This document shows positions 1 to 8,621 of a DNA stretch of 45,820 bases, piece by piece. The notes below the pieces were generated by a model. That model did no database searches. It saw nothing but the letters and a program-made list of their open reading frames with translations, and was not told the origin of the DNA. The DNA is from Nocardia takedensis NBRC 100417 (GTDB taxonomy: Bacteria > Actinomycetota > Actinomycetes > Mycobacteriales > Mycobacteriaceae). The translations under genes and the position numbers were made by a program. Location of the stretch: the NCBI RefSeq assembly GCF_000308695.1, contig NZ_BAGG01000107.1:1-45820 (forward strand). The letters are read 5' to 3'. How positions within the stretch are numbered: position 1 is the first letter of the stretch; every line of letters starts with the position of its first letter.

Positions 1-277
1 AAACCGTGCGTAACGGGCTGGCAACGCGAGTGCGTGATTGACCCGATTGTGATGTAGGTCACGGTACATAATCCGTCAAATGACTTGACGTGCGAAAACG
101 CTTTTCCGAGTCCGCGGAATTTGCCGTCGCGAAATCTCGGGTTCGCGGAAAGGTCATCCGACGATTACTACAGAAATGCGGACATGATGGTCCGCATCAC
201 AGCGAGTCCTCGGGCGCGTCCAGGCGGCTTACGATCCCCATACGTACGTCACTACGGAGTAGATGCGTAGATGACGG
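1..277. other. Intergenic region at left edge
   Basis: I see no convincing gene here. Codon usage in the open frames does not show the strong G/C third-position bias of the neighbours. The stretch is relatively AT-rich and contains one CRP-like palindrome near its left end, so it probably holds the promoter of a gene outside the window. The only other constraint is that the small minus-strand frame stopping at 278 must terminate its transcript here; I found no clear hairpin. Confidence 0.5.
48..63. promoter_or_regulatory. CRP/Rv3676-like binding site
   Basis: The site reads TGTGA-N6-TCACG, nine of ten matches to the CRP-family palindrome TGTGA-N6-TCACA used by actinobacterial CRP (Rv3676, GlxR). 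It lies in a gene-free stretch at the window edge, so its target is unknown. Three similar sites occur in other intergenic regions of the window. Confidence 0.45.
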
Positions 278-466
278 TCAGCCGTGGTGCGGCGGCACCT
301 GGGCGCGGTACCAGTCGTCGGGATCGGAACGAGCGGCCGAGTCGGCGTCGCGCTCGTCGGAGGTGGTGTCGGGCAGCGACTCCCCGAAGATCCGGGCCAG
401 TCGCGCGGCGTCCCGCGCCCGGCGCTGGGCCGGGCGCGGATCGTCGGAAGAATCGGCGGCGGAGAT
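278..466 (-). CDS. Small conserved-looking protein downstream of moaB, no canonical start
   Basis: An open frame begins directly after the moaB stop codon, in the same frame, and runs 62 codons to a TGA. The product is charged and Ala-rich, with a helix-like ARLARIFGESLPDTTSDE stretch and the C-terminus DDWYRAQVPPHHG, which resembles a small-protein family I associate with actinobacteria from memory. About nine tenths of codons end in G or C, so it looks translated. There is no ATG, GTG or TTG in the frame; the first codon after the moaB TAG is ATC. It may use a rare ATC start, arise by stop readthrough of moaB as a C-terminal extension, or have lost its start (one extra A in an ancestral ATGA overlap would do this). 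Function unknown. Confidence 0.5.
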   Translation of the reverse strand: MSAADSSDDPRPAQRRARDAARLARIFGESLPDTTSDERDADSAARSDPDDWYRAQVPPHHG

Positions 467-1087
467 CTATTCGACCAATCCGGACAGCTCGCCGATGACC
501 TTCACGGCCAGCGGGCCGAGGGTTGCCATACCGTCGCGGACGGCGGCGCGGGTGCCCGGCAGATTCACCACGAGGGTGCTGCCGGAGATGCCCGCCAGGC
601 CGCGGGAGAGACCCGCGTCCAGGGAGCCCGCGACCCGCCCCGAGGCGCGCAGGGCTTCGCTGATGCCGGGCAGTTCCCGGTCGAGCACCTGCGCGGTGGC
701 CTCCGGGGTGACGTCGCGCGGGGACATGCCGGTGCCGCCGACCGAGATCACCAGGTCGACGCCGCCGATCACCGCGGTGTTGAGGGCGTTGCGGATCTCC
801 ACCTCGTCGGCCTGCACCGACACCGAGGCGTCGACAAGGAATCCCGCTTCGGTGAGCAGCTCGGTGACCAGCGGGCCGAGCGAATCCTCACCTCCGTGCG
901 CTGTCCGATCATCGACCACCACAACCAGTGCGCGCCCCGCCACAGGAGCATCGATTTCCATGGTGCTCACCGTAGCGCCTGCGGTGAGCAGGTCGACCGC
1001 GGCGCTGGTCAACTCGGGTTCCAGGCCGGTGGCGCCGGCCAACTCGGCCGCCAGGCGCGGGTAGCCGTCGCGGGTCGCCCGCCTCAC
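467..1087 (-). CDS. moaB: MoaB/Mog-family molybdenum cofactor protein
   Basis: This MogA/MoaB-fold protein belongs to the family that binds molybdopterin and can adenylylate it during molybdenum cofactor synthesis. The family core starts at about residue 52 (RALVVVVDDRTAHGG), followed by GGVDLVISVGGTGMSPRDVTPE and the SGSTLVVNLPGTRAAV region. It matches M. tuberculosis MoaB2 (Rv0984), which also lies downstream of pepD. The chosen GTG start overlaps the pepD stop (GTGA), implying translational coupling. This start adds about 42 residues relative to an ATG at 961 (or GTG at 970), but those extra codons have strong G/C third positions. Whether this paralogue makes cofactor or does something else is not known. 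Confidence 0.85.
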   Translation of the reverse strand: MRRATRDGYPRLAAELAGATGLEPELTSAAVDLLTAGATVSTMEIDAPVAGRALVVVVDDRTAHGGEDSLGPLVTELLTEAGFLVDASVSVQADEVEIRNALNTAVIGGVDLVISVGGTGMSPRDVTPEATAQVLDRELPGISEALRASGRVAGSLDAGLSRGLAGISGSTLVVNLPGTRAAVRDGMATLGPLAVKVIGELSGLVE

Positions 1088-2448
1088 CGGGCGCCGTCCA
1101 CGGGCGCGGCGGACAGCGTCACCTCGACGGTCTTCGGGTTCGCGCCGCGTTCGTCGGTGTAGGTGACCTTCACCTTGTCGCCGGGCTGATGCGAGCGGAC
1201 CGCGGCGATGAGCGCGTTGCCGGAGTCGATGGGCCGTCCGTCGAGCGAGGTGATGACCGCGCCCTCCGGGATGCCCGCGGCGGCGGCCGGTCCGCCCTGG
1301 GTGGATTCGAGGACCTGCGCGCTGGTGTCCTGCGGGCGCAGCTTGATGCCGATCTGGGCGTAGGTGGCGTGCCCCTTGTCGATCAGTTCGGTCGCCACCC
1401 GGCGGGCTTGGTCGACCGGGATGGCGAAACCGAGGCCGATGGAACCGCTCTGGGCGCTGGCGTCCGCGCCGAGGCTGGCGATGGCGGTGTTGATGCCGAT
1501 GAGTTTGCCGTCGCCGTCGACCAGCGCGCCGCCGGAGTTGCCGGGGTTGATCGCGGCGTCGGTCTGGATGGCGTCGATGACCGGGTTGACCTGACTGGTG
1601 GCGGCCTCGCCCTGGGTGGAGACCGGCCGGTTGAGCGCGGAGACGATGCCGGTGGTGACCGTGCCCGCCAGTCCCAGCGGCGAACCGATGGCGATGACCG
1701 GTTGACCCACCTGCAAGCCGCTGGACGCGCCGAGTTCGATCGGGGTCAGCCCGGTCTTGCCCTGCACCCGGATGACGGCGAGATCGGAGACCGGGTCGGC
1801 GCCGACGACGGTCGCGGGCGCGGTGCTGCCGTCGGAGAAGACGACCTCCATCTTCGCGTTCGCGCCGCCGCCCGCCGCGACGTGGTTGTTGGTCAGGATC
1901 AGGCCGTCGGAGGACAGCACCACGCCGGAGCCCTCCCCCTCCGCGCGATTGCCGGCGACCTTGATCATGACCACGCTGGGCAGGACCTTCTGGGCGACCG
2001 CCTGGGTCGAGCCCGCGGGCGCGTTGGACACGTTGTTGACGTTCGGGCGGGGCGCGTTGAGCGCGTTGCTGACCGAACCGCCCGGATTGTCACCGTCCGC
2101 GACCAGCGCGCCGACCGCACCGCCGACACCGCCGCTGACCAGGGCCAGCGCGACCGCGCCCGCGATCAGTCCGGTGCGCAGTGGACGGCGCGGCGAAGAA
2201 CCGGCGGGTGTGGCCGCGAGGGGCGCGCCCGGCGGCGGGTAGGCGGGCGGCGGATAGGACGGCCCGGGGTAGGGCCCGGGCCGCGGTGCGGCGTACTGCG
2301 GAGCGGTGTGCTGGGTCTGCCCGCTCCAATAGGCGTGCTGGTCGGTGTGCGATGCCGAGGCGGGCGGGAACTGTTCGGTCGGGTGGCCGCCCGTACCGGA
2401 CTCCGCGCCCTTCGCCTCGCCCTGGCGGTTCTGGAAATCCTCGGTCAT
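1084..2448 (-). CDS. pepD: HtrA-like membrane-anchored serine protease PepD
   Basis: 454-residue trypsin-like HtrA protease for envelope protein quality control. A Pro/Gly/Tyr-rich cytoplasmic segment (residues 1-88) precedes one transmembrane helix (about 92-115). The protease domain carries His189 (TNNHV), Asp222 (SDLAV) and Ser305 (GNSGGAL), and a PDZ domain fills about 365-450. The ATG at 2448 was chosen because the open frame upstream is low-complexity Arg/Ser and lies in the region between mprB and pepD. The gene order mprA-mprB-pepD-moaB is that of M. tuberculosis, where PepD (Rv0983) is a known MprAB target. A degenerate MprA-type direct repeat lies just upstream. The stop overlaps the moaB start. 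Confidence 0.93.
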   Translation of the reverse strand: MTEDFQNRQGEAKGAESGTGGHPTEQFPPASASHTDQHAYWSGQTQHTAPQYAAPRPGPYPGPSYPPPAYPPPGAPLAATPAGSSPRRPLRTGLIAGAVALALVSGGVGGAVGALVADGDNPGGSVSNALNAPRPNVNNVSNAPAGSTQAVAQKVLPSVVMIKVAGNRAEGEGSGVVLSSDGLILTNNHVAAGGGANAKMEVVFSDGSTAPATVVGADPVSDLAVIRVQGKTGLTPIELGASSGLQVGQPVIAIGSPLGLAGTVTTGIVSALNRPVSTQGEAATSQVNPVIDAIQTDAAINPGNSGGALVDGDGKLIGINTAIASLGADASAQSGSIGLGFAIPVDQARRVATELIDKGHATYAQIGIKLRPQDTSAQVLESTQGGPAAAAGIPEGAVITSLDGRPIDSGNALIAAVRSHQPGDKVKVTYTDERGANPKTVEVTLSAAPVDGAR

Positions 2449-2494
2449 GGCATCTCGTTTCTCGTCGACATCTGTCTCCCAGCGTGCCGAGGAC

Positions 2495-2514
2495 GGCTTA
2501 GAGCGAACTGAGAC
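2495..2514 (-). promoter_or_regulatory. Possible MprA box upstream of pepD
   Basis: Two imperfect copies of GACTGAGAG (GGCTTAGAG and AACTGAGAC on the plus strand, each matching seven of nine) lie with an 11-bp period in the 121-bp gap before pepD. The spacing is identical to the perfect pair before mprA. MprA of M. tuberculosis is known to bind tandem direct repeats and to activate pepD, so this is the expected place for a second box. The copies are degenerate, so the call is tentative. Confidence 0.5.
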
Positions 2515-2569
2515 GGCGCTTGCAGTTGTCCGAGATCTCGACGCTACCCGGCGGAAAACGCGGGGTGCG

Positions 2570-4048
2570 CTACTCGGCGTCGACGCCGGCGACGTCGGCG
2601 GGGACCGAACCCTCACCGGGCAGCACCATCCGCATGAGCGTGCCGCCGCGCGCGGAGGTGTCGATGGTGATGGTGCCGCCGTGCTTGGTGACCACCTGTT
2701 TGACGATGGCCAGGCCGAGCCCGGAACCGGGCATCGAGCGGGAGGCGGTGGTCCGGTAGAAGCGCTCGAAGACCAGTTCGCGTTCGGGGCCTGGGATGCC
2801 CGCGCCCGCGTCGTCCACGGACAGTTCCAGCAAGCCGCGGCCGGTCTCGCGCATGCTGACGAAGACCTGGGCGCCCGTCGGACTCCACTTGGCCGCGTTG
2901 TCGAGGATATTGAGGACCGCGCGTTCGAGTCCGGCCTCGTGGCCGTAGACGAACCAGGGCCGCAGTTCGGCGACGAAATCGATGCCCGCGCGGCGGCGTC
3001 GGGCGCGTTCCAGAGCCCGTTCGGTGACCTCGCCGAGGTCGACGCGCTCGTAGATGGCCTCGGGCGCGTCCTCGCGGGCCAGGTCGACCAGATCGCCGAC
3101 CAGCGTCGAGAGTTCCTCGATCTGGGCCATGACGTCGGAGCGCAGTTCGGCCATGTCCTCGTCGGGCACGCTCGGCGCGCCGGGGCGACTGGAGGCGATG
3201 AGCAGTTCCATGTTGGTGCGCAGCGAGGTGAGCGGTGTGCGCAGTTCGTGGCCCGCGTCGGCGATGAGCCTGCTCTGCCTGTCGCGCGATTCGGCCAGCG
3301 CGCGCAGCATGGTGTTGAAACTCTCGGTGAGCCGGGCCAGTTCGTCGTCGCCGGTGACGGGGATCGGGGTGAGGTCGTCGGTGCGGGCGATGCGTTCGGT
3401 GGCGGCGGTGAGCCGGGCGACCGGGCGCAGGCTGGTGCGGCCGACGGCGGTGCCCATCGCGGCGGCGGCGATGACGCCGCACCCGCCGACGACGAACAGC
3501 AGCCACGACAGCCGGTCGAGGACTTCGCGGGTGGGTTCCAGACGTTGGGAGATGACCAGCGTCGGCCCGGAATTCGCGCGCACCGCGAGCACGCGCTGGT
3601 TGTCGGCGGTGCGCAGCGAGGAGTTGCGCTCGCCGCGGGCGACGTCGATCTCCGGTTCCCCGACGGGCGGGGTGGTGCGCTGCGGCGGGGCGTAGGGCCG
3701 GTATTCGGGGCCGTAGATCATCGCGATGCCGCTGTCGGTGTAGAAGGCGGCGGCGACCATGACGTTGAGGGTGTTGAACCCGTAGGCGTTGCTGGCGATG
3801 ATCGCGTTGGCGCGGTCGTGCAACTGCTGGTCGACGTCGGCGTAGAGGGCCCGAGCGACCAAGGCGTAGGCGGCGATCGAGGTGACCGCGACGGCCACGG
3901 CCACCAAGGAGGCCGCCAGCAGCGTGACCCGCCAGCGCAACGACACCGAACGCGTCAGCGGCATGGGCGGGCGCATGTCCGCCGGTTCGGGCGAGCGCGG
4001 CCCGAGGGGCGCGATGGTGGTGCGCCGCGGGACGGTGCGCCCCATCAT
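2570..4048 (-). CDS. mprB: Sensor histidine kinase MprB
   Basis: 492-residue membrane sensor kinase of the MprAB envelope-stress system. Helices at about 41-64 and 181-204 bracket an extracytoplasmic loop of about 115 residues. A HAMP linker follows (205-260), then the phospho-acceptor His267 in DAGHELRTPLTSLRTN, the N box at LNILDNAAKW (379-388), and G boxes at DDAGAGIP and GSGLGLAIVK. The start at 4048 shares one base with the mprA stop (TGATG), so the two are translationally coupled; a second ATG follows directly. M. tuberculosis MprB is 504 residues with the same architecture. It should phosphorylate MprA in response to surfactant or other envelope stress. Confidence 0.94.
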   Translation of the reverse strand: MMGRTVPRRTTIAPLGPRSPEPADMRPPMPLTRSVSLRWRVTLLAASLVAVAVAVTSIAAYALVARALYADVDQQLHDRANAIIASNAYGFNTLNVMVAAAFYTDSGIAMIYGPEYRPYAPPQRTTPPVGEPEIDVARGERNSSLRTADNQRVLAVRANSGPTLVISQRLEPTREVLDRLSWLLFVVGGCGVIAAAAMGTAVGRTSLRPVARLTAATERIARTDDLTPIPVTGDDELARLTESFNTMLRALAESRDRQSRLIADAGHELRTPLTSLRTNMELLIASSRPGAPSVPDEDMAELRSDVMAQIEELSTLVGDLVDLAREDAPEAIYERVDLGEVTERALERARRRRAGIDFVAELRPWFVYGHEAGLERAVLNILDNAAKWSPTGAQVFVSMRETGRGLLELSVDDAGAGIPGPERELVFERFYRTTASRSMPGSGLGLAIVKQVVTKHGGTITIDTSARGGTLMRMVLPGEGSVPADVAGVDAE

Positions 4049-4734
4049 CACGGCGGTGTTTCGCGCAGCACGTAGCCGACCCCGCGCACGGTGTGGATCA
4101 GTCGGGGTTCGCCTTCGGCCTCGGTCTTGCGGCGCAGGTAGCCGATGTAGACCTCGAGGGCGTTGCCGGAGGTGGGGAAGTCGTAGCCCCACACCTCCTC
4201 GAGGATGCGACTGCGGGTCAGCACCCGGCGCGGGTTGGCCATCAACATCTCCAGCAGCGAGAACTCGGTGCGGGTCAGGCTGATGGAGCGTTCGCCGCGC
4301 GAGACCTCGCGGGTGACCGGGTCCAGGCTCAGGTCGGCGAACTGCATCGCCTCCGAACCCTCGCCGGGATCGGCGGCCCGACGGCGCAGCAACGCGCGTA
4401 GCCGGGCCAGCAATTCTTCGAGCGCGAAGGGTTTCGGCAAATAGTCGTCGGCCCCGGCATCGAGTCCGGCAACCCTTTCCGAGACCGAATCACGCGCTGT
4501 CAAAACCAGAATCGGCAGATCGTCGCCGGTGCTGCGCAGCCGCCGGCAAACTTCGAGCCCGTCCAGCCGGGGCATCATGACGTCCAGCACGAGGGCATCC
4601 GGCCGCTGCGCGGTGGCTTTCTCCAGGGCGTCGACGCCGTCCACGGCGAGGTCGACCGAGTAGCCGTTGAAGGTCAGCGACCGGCGCAGCGATTCACGGA
4701 CGGCGCGATCGTCGTCGACTACCAGAATGCGCAT
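4048..4734 (-). CDS. mprA: Response regulator MprA (OmpR family)
   Basis: 228-residue OmpR/PhoB-type regulator. The receiver domain covers 1-115, with the acidic pocket VVDDD at 5-9, phospho-acceptor Asp51 (LVLDVMMP) and Lys101 (YLPKPF). A winged-helix DNA-binding domain follows (about 130-226, ending in IHTVRGVGYVLRE). It is first in the mprA-mprB-pepD-moaB group. A perfect pair of direct repeats just upstream fits autoregulation as known for M. tuberculosis MprA. Conservation of residues and gene order makes the assignment firm. Confidence 0.95.
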   Translation of the reverse strand: MRILVVDDDRAVRESLRRSLTFNGYSVDLAVDGVDALEKATAQRPDALVLDVMMPRLDGLEVCRRLRSTGDDLPILVLTARDSVSERVAGLDAGADDYLPKPFALEELLARLRALLRRRAADPGEGSEAMQFADLSLDPVTREVSRGERSISLTRTEFSLLEMLMANPRRVLTRSRILEEVWGYDFPTSGNALEVYIGYLRRKTEAEGEPRLIHTVRGVGYVLRETPP

Positions 4735-5090
4735 GCCACCAGTTTGACCGCACCGACTGAGAGTCGACTGAGAGGGTCGGGTGCGACACGCCGCGCGGCC
4801 GGCGGCACGACGGCAGACACCCGGCTACCCCGGATGACCAGCGGCTTTCTAAGGCATCGGCCGATTCACCCGAGCGAGCAAACCTCATTGTGCACGAAAC
4901 ATGTTCTGTTCAGCCATATTCGAGATTAATCAATGGGGGTGCCCCAGATTGCCGTTGCCCAGCTCGCACGGTATGTTCCCTGCGGTAAAAAGAAGACCTC
5001 GAGTTGGTTCTCAGCAGGTTCATCCCATACTTATGTTGAACAGCCACAAGCCACCGGGGACCCCGCGCGGAGTGGAGGCGACGGAAGCGG
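4735..5090. other. Divergent promoter region between mprA and the conservon operon
   Basis: This 356-bp stretch separates mprA (leftward) from the conservon operon (rightward). It contains the MprA-type direct repeats close to mprA. Its right half, about 4880-5060, is noticeably more AT-rich than the rest and presumably carries the conservon promoter. I found no convincing small gene. The purine-rich GGAGG about 12 bases before 5091, and GGAAG nearer, can serve as ribosome binding sites for the kinase gene. Confidence 0.5.
4755..4774 (-). promoter_or_regulatory. MprA box (perfect direct repeat)
   Basis: The nonamer GACTGAGAG occurs twice, at 4755-4763 and 4766-4774, an 11-bp period of about one helical turn. 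On the mprA coding strand each copy reads CTCTCAGTC, about 20 bases upstream of the mprA start. MprA is known to recognise loosely conserved 8-bp tandem direct repeats before its own operon and pepD, and the match to that description is close. Confidence 0.75.
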
Positions 5091-7832
5091 ATGGAATCAT
5101 CACCGCGTTCCAGGCAATTCAGGCTGTCCAACTGGTCCGTCACCCGCAAGGTCGGGGTCGTACTGCTGCTACCAGTGGTACTCGCCTCGACATTCGCGGT
5201 GTTGCGAATCAATGACGAACTTCGGATGATCTCCGAGCTGGACGCGGCCGCGGAACAGGCACGGATCATCCGTCCGATGCTCGCGTTCGGCTCGGCCACC
5301 GAGCAGCTCGCGGTAGCCGCGGCGACCTCGTGGGAGGAACAGCCGGAATCCGCGATCGACAAGGTCGCGGGCAAGTTCGACCAGGCGTCGGCCGATCTGG
5401 AGACGGCGCTGAAATCGACCAAGGCGCCCGAGAGCGTCAGCAAGGAACTCGATCTGGCCCTGGTGGCCGGTCGGGCCATGCGCAACAACCTGCGCAACTC
5501 CTCACCGGTCACGCTGGCCCAGCAGTCCGACGACGTGGCGGCCCGCATCGGTAACGCGATCGCGGTCTCGACCACGATCGAGGAGCTCACCATTCAGCGA
5601 TACTTCCTGCAGCTGGGTGTGACGACCAACGCTCGTCGCCTGCTGACCCAGCAGTATCTGCTGATCGGATCACCGGGCGCCGACCGCAATCCCGCGGTCC
5701 GACCGACCGTGCTCACCACCGCCGGTGGCGAGCTCGTGTTGGTCATGCAGTTCGCCCAGCTGCAACCGTCCTCGGCGTTGAACGCCAACACGTTGACCGA
5801 CGCCATCAACACCCGGCTCGGCGCGTTCGGCCAGAACCTCGGCGACCCGACGACCAATCCCGCCGTCGTCGAATCACTGCGCACCAGCGCCACCGCCTAC
5901 GACCAGACCACGGTCAGCCTCGTCGACATCATCGACTCCAAGCTGACCGACCGGACCGCCGAACTGCGCGGCATCGTGCTGCGCGATATCGCGATCGTGG
6001 TCGCGACCCTGCTCGCCGGTCTGGCCCTGGCCCTCGCGGTCGCCCGCTCGCTGGTCGTCCCGATCCGCCGCCTGCGGCACGGCGCGTTGCAGGTCGCCCA
6101 CGTCGACCTGCCCAACGAGATCGAGGTCGTGCGCTCCGGCGGCGCGACACCCGACACCTCGCGCATCGACGTGCACACCACCGAGGAGATCGGCCAGCTG
6201 GCCCGCGCCGTGGACGACATCCACAACGCCGCGCTCCACCTCGCCGGTGAACAGGCCCGTCTGCGCCTGCAGATCGGCAGCATGTTCGAGACCCTGTCGC
6301 GGCGCAGCCAGTCGCTCGTGGAGCAGCAGCTCACCCTCATCGAGGAACTCGAACACGACGAGGACGACTCGGACCGGTTGCAGAGCCTGTTCCGCCTCGA
6401 CCACCTCGCCACCCGCATGCGCCGCAACGGCGACAACCTGCTGGTGCTCGCCGGTACCGCGCTGCGGCGCGGACACCTGCCGCCGGTGCCGCTCTCGGAC
6501 ATGCTCTGGAGCGCGGTCTCGCAGGTCGAGGACTACCAGCGCGTGGAGATCGGCGCGGCGCCGGACGGCATCGTCCCCGGTGAACCCGCCGTCGACATCG
6601 AGCACCTGCTCGCCGAACTGATCGACAACGCGCTGCGCTACTCGCCGCCGACCACCCCGGTGGCGGTCTCGGTGGCCCGCGCGGTGGACGGCGGCTACCT
6701 GATCGAGATCATCGACCGCGGTCTGGGCATGTCCAACGAGGACCTGCAGACGACCAACGACCATCTCGCCTCCGGTGGTGAGGTCACCGTCGAGACCGCC
6801 CGCCGCATGGGTCTGTTCGTCGTCGGTCGCCTCGCCAAGCGCCACAACATCACGGTCAACCTGCGCCGCACCGCGGCGATGGCCCAGCAGCCCGGCATCA
6901 CCGCGAGCGTGCACCTGCCCGGGACCTTGGTCTCGCCGGTGCCGATCTCGCCGGAATCCGGTCCGCAGCACGCCCCGCCACAGCAGATCGCCCCGCCGGA
7001 GTCGACCGCGCCGCAGCCGCGCATGTTGGTCCCGGTGCCGAGTCCGGCGCTGCCCGAGCACACCTCCTCCTTCGAGGTGAGCGGCGCGGGTCTGCCGCAG
7101 CGGCGGCCCGCGATCCGGGTGGCGGCGCCCGCCGAACGCGAGCACTCGGGCCCGCACGCGGTGGTCGACGTCGAGACCACCGATCCGGGTCGCGCCCGCG
7201 GGTTCGACCGGCGCGAGGACCGTGACCGCGGCCACGAACCGCTGGCGCTGCCCTCCAAGACCGGCAACGACCGCCGGGCCCCGGAGCCCGCCCCCGCGGT
7301 CGACGTGTGGGCCGAGACCTCGACCTACGCGACCGAGAGCTACGCCAACTACGGGCGCGAGACCCGTGACGGCTACGCCACCGAGAGCTACACCCCCGAG
7401 AGTTACGCGCCGGAACCGGCGTCGCGGACCCCCGAACCGGAACCCGTCCCCGCCACCGTCACCGCGACGGGGCTGCGGCCGGTGAATCCGGAGTCGCCGA
7501 CGCCGATCTACCAGCGCATGGTCTCCGAGTGGCTGGTCGAACCGGCTTCCTCGGGTTCGGAGAACAACGAGCCCGCCGAATCGTGGAGTTCGCCCGCCGA
7601 CGCGGGCTGGGCGGCCGCCGCCGAGGCGAGCAACCCGACCACCTCGGGCCGCACGTCCGGTGGACTGCCGATCCGTCAGCCCGGAGCCCAGTTGGTGCCC
7701 GGCGGGCTCGCTCCCGTCGAGGAGGCCAACACCCGGAATCCGGATGAAATTCGTAACAGCCTGACCAGGCATCTCAGCGGGGTCCGCAGTGGACGGGCCG
7801 ACGCCCAGTACAACGATGGAGGGCTTGCATGA
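5091..7832 (+). CDS. Conservon sensor histidine kinase with NIT domain (CvnA type)
   Basis: 913-residue membrane histidine kinase. Helix 1 is at about 20-39 and helix 2 at about 295-320. Between them is an extracytoplasmic all-helical domain of the nitrate/nitrite-sensing (NIT) type, which in known proteins senses small ligands. A HAMP linker follows, then a dimerisation segment with LFRLDHLATRMRR (His438 the likely phospho-acceptor), then a HATPase domain with LIDNALRYSPP near 505 and DRGLGMS near 544. The C-terminal 250 residues are Pro/Glu-rich and disordered, with tandem TESY motifs. The stop overlaps the next start (ATGA). Kinase, roadblock protein, DUF742 protein and GTPase in this order define Streptomyces conservons, which signal through the GTPase. 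The ligand is unknown. Confidence 0.88.
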   Translation: MESSPRSRQFRLSNWSVTRKVGVVLLLPVVLASTFAVLRINDELRMISELDAAAEQARIIRPMLAFGSATEQLAVAAATSWEEQPESAIDKVAGKFDQASADLETALKSTKAPESVSKELDLALVAGRAMRNNLRNSSPVTLAQQSDDVAARIGNAIAVSTTIEELTIQRYFLQLGVTTNARRLLTQQYLLIGSPGADRNPAVRPTVLTTAGGELVLVMQFAQLQPSSALNANTLTDAINTRLGAFGQNLGDPTTNPAVVESLRTSATAYDQTTVSLVDIIDSKLTDRTAELRGIVLRDIAIVVATLLAGLALALAVARSLVVPIRRLRHGALQVAHVDLPNEIEVVRSGGATPDTSRIDVHTTEEIGQLARAVDDIHNAALHLAGEQARLRLQIGSMFETLSRRSQSLVEQQLTLIEELEHDEDDSDRLQSLFRLDHLATRMRRNGDNLLVLAGTALRRGHLPPVPLSDMLWSAVSQVEDYQRVEIGAAPDGIVPGEPAVDIEHLLAELIDNALRYSPPTTPVAVSVARAVDGGYLIEIIDRGLGMSNEDLQTTNDHLASGGEVTVETARRMGLFVVGRLAKRHNITVNLRRTAAMAQQPGITASVHLPGTLVSPVPISPESGPQHAPPQQIAPPESTAPQPRMLVPVPSPALPEHTSSFEVSGAGLPQRRPAIRVAAPAEREHSGPHAVVDVETTDPGRARGFDRREDRDRGHEPLALPSKTGNDRRAPEPAPAVDVWAETSTYATESYANYGRETRDGYATESYTPESYAPEPASRTPEPEPVPATVTATGLRPVNPESPTPIYQRMVSEWLVEPASSGSENNEPAESWSSPADAGWAAAAEASNPTTSGRTSGGLPIRQPGAQLVPGGLAPVEEANTRNPDEIRNSLTRHLSGVRSGRADAQYNDGGLA

Positions 7833-8239
7833 GCGACAAACCAAGCACCACGACGGACGAGAACCTGAACTGGCTGGTCACCCGGTTCACCCGGGACGTT
7901 CCCGGTGTGACGCACGCGGTCCTGGTCTCGGCCGACGGTCTGCTCCAGGCCACCAGCCCGCACCTGCCCAGCGACCGCGCCGAGCAGTTGGCCGCCGTGA
8001 CGGCGGGTCTGGCGAGTCTGTCCGCGGGGGCGGCGCAGTTGTTCAACGGCGGCAAGGTCATGCAGTCCATCGTCGACATGCAGCGCGGCTACCTGCTCGT
8101 GATGACGGTCGGCAACGGCTCGCACCTGGCCGTACTGGCGAACAAGACCCACGACATCGGACGTATCGGATACGAGATGGCACTGCTCGTGGACCGGGTC
8201 GGGTCGGTGGTCTCGGCCACCGCCCGTACGGCTGTCTGA
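7829..8239 (+). CDS. Roadblock/LC7 domain protein (CvnB type)
   Basis: 136-residue single-domain Roadblock/LC7 protein, the partner of bacterial Ras-like GTPases in conservons; in Streptomyces the homologues bind the sensor kinase and the GTPase. The family core is visible in FTRDVPGVTHAVLVSADGLLQA, the LAAVTAGLASLSAGAAQLF helix and the MQRGYLLVMTVGNGSHLAVLA strand region. Its ATG overlaps the kinase stop (ATGA), so translation is coupled. It is cytoplasmic with no signal peptide. The DUF742 gene follows after a 7-bp gap. Confidence 0.92.
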   Translation: MSDKPSTTTDENLNWLVTRFTRDVPGVTHAVLVSADGLLQATSPHLPSDRAEQLAAVTAGLASLSAGAAQLFNGGKVMQSIVDMQRGYLLVMTVGNGSHLAVLANKTHDIGRIGYEMALLVDRVGSVVSATARTAV

Positions 8240-8246
8240 GAGTGCG

Positions 8247-8621
8247 ATGTCCAATCCTTCCGGCGGGGGGCCGGGAATACCCCCGACCCGTGTCCGCCCT
8301 TATGCGCTGACTTCCGGACGTACCGAGCCGGCGGTCGACCTTCCCTTGGAGGCGGTCATCGAGACCGTCTCCTACACTGCCCATTTCGAATGGCCGGTCG
8401 GCGATCTACGCACCGATATCGTGCGGCTGGGAACCGCGCGTCTGTCGGTCGCCGAGATCTCGGCCAAATTGCAGCGGCCCCTCGGCCTGGTCCGGGTCGT
8501 GATCGGTGATCTCGTGGTCGCCGGAACGCTGCGGGTGCATTCGACGCTGAGTGACCAAGCTACCTATGACGAGCGCCGAATACTGATGGAGAGGACATTG
8601 CGTGGACTCCGCGCCCTATAA
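8247..8621 (+). CDS. DUF742 protein (CvnC type)
   Basis: 124-residue DUF742 protein, the third conservon component. Typical features are the N-terminal RVRPYALTSGRT motif and a predicted winged-helix segment (LRTDIVRLGTARLSVAEISAKLQRPLGLVRVVIGDL in pieces), which suggests DNA binding or an adaptor role. The biochemical function is not established for the family. Its 3' end overlaps the GTPase gene by 20 bases, so the four conservon genes appear to be one tightly coupled unit. Confidence 0.9.
   Translation: MSNPSGGGPGIPPTRVRPYALTSGRTEPAVDLPLEAVIETVSYTAHFEWPVGDLRTDIVRLGTARLSVAEISAKLQRPLGLVRVVIGDLVVAGTLRVHSTLSDQATYDERRILMERTLRGLRAL

Noticed and set aside
5874..7844. Minus-strand frame of 656 codons opposite the conservon kinase
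   Set aside because: Antisense shadow with biased composition; the plus-strand kinase motifs are unmistakable.
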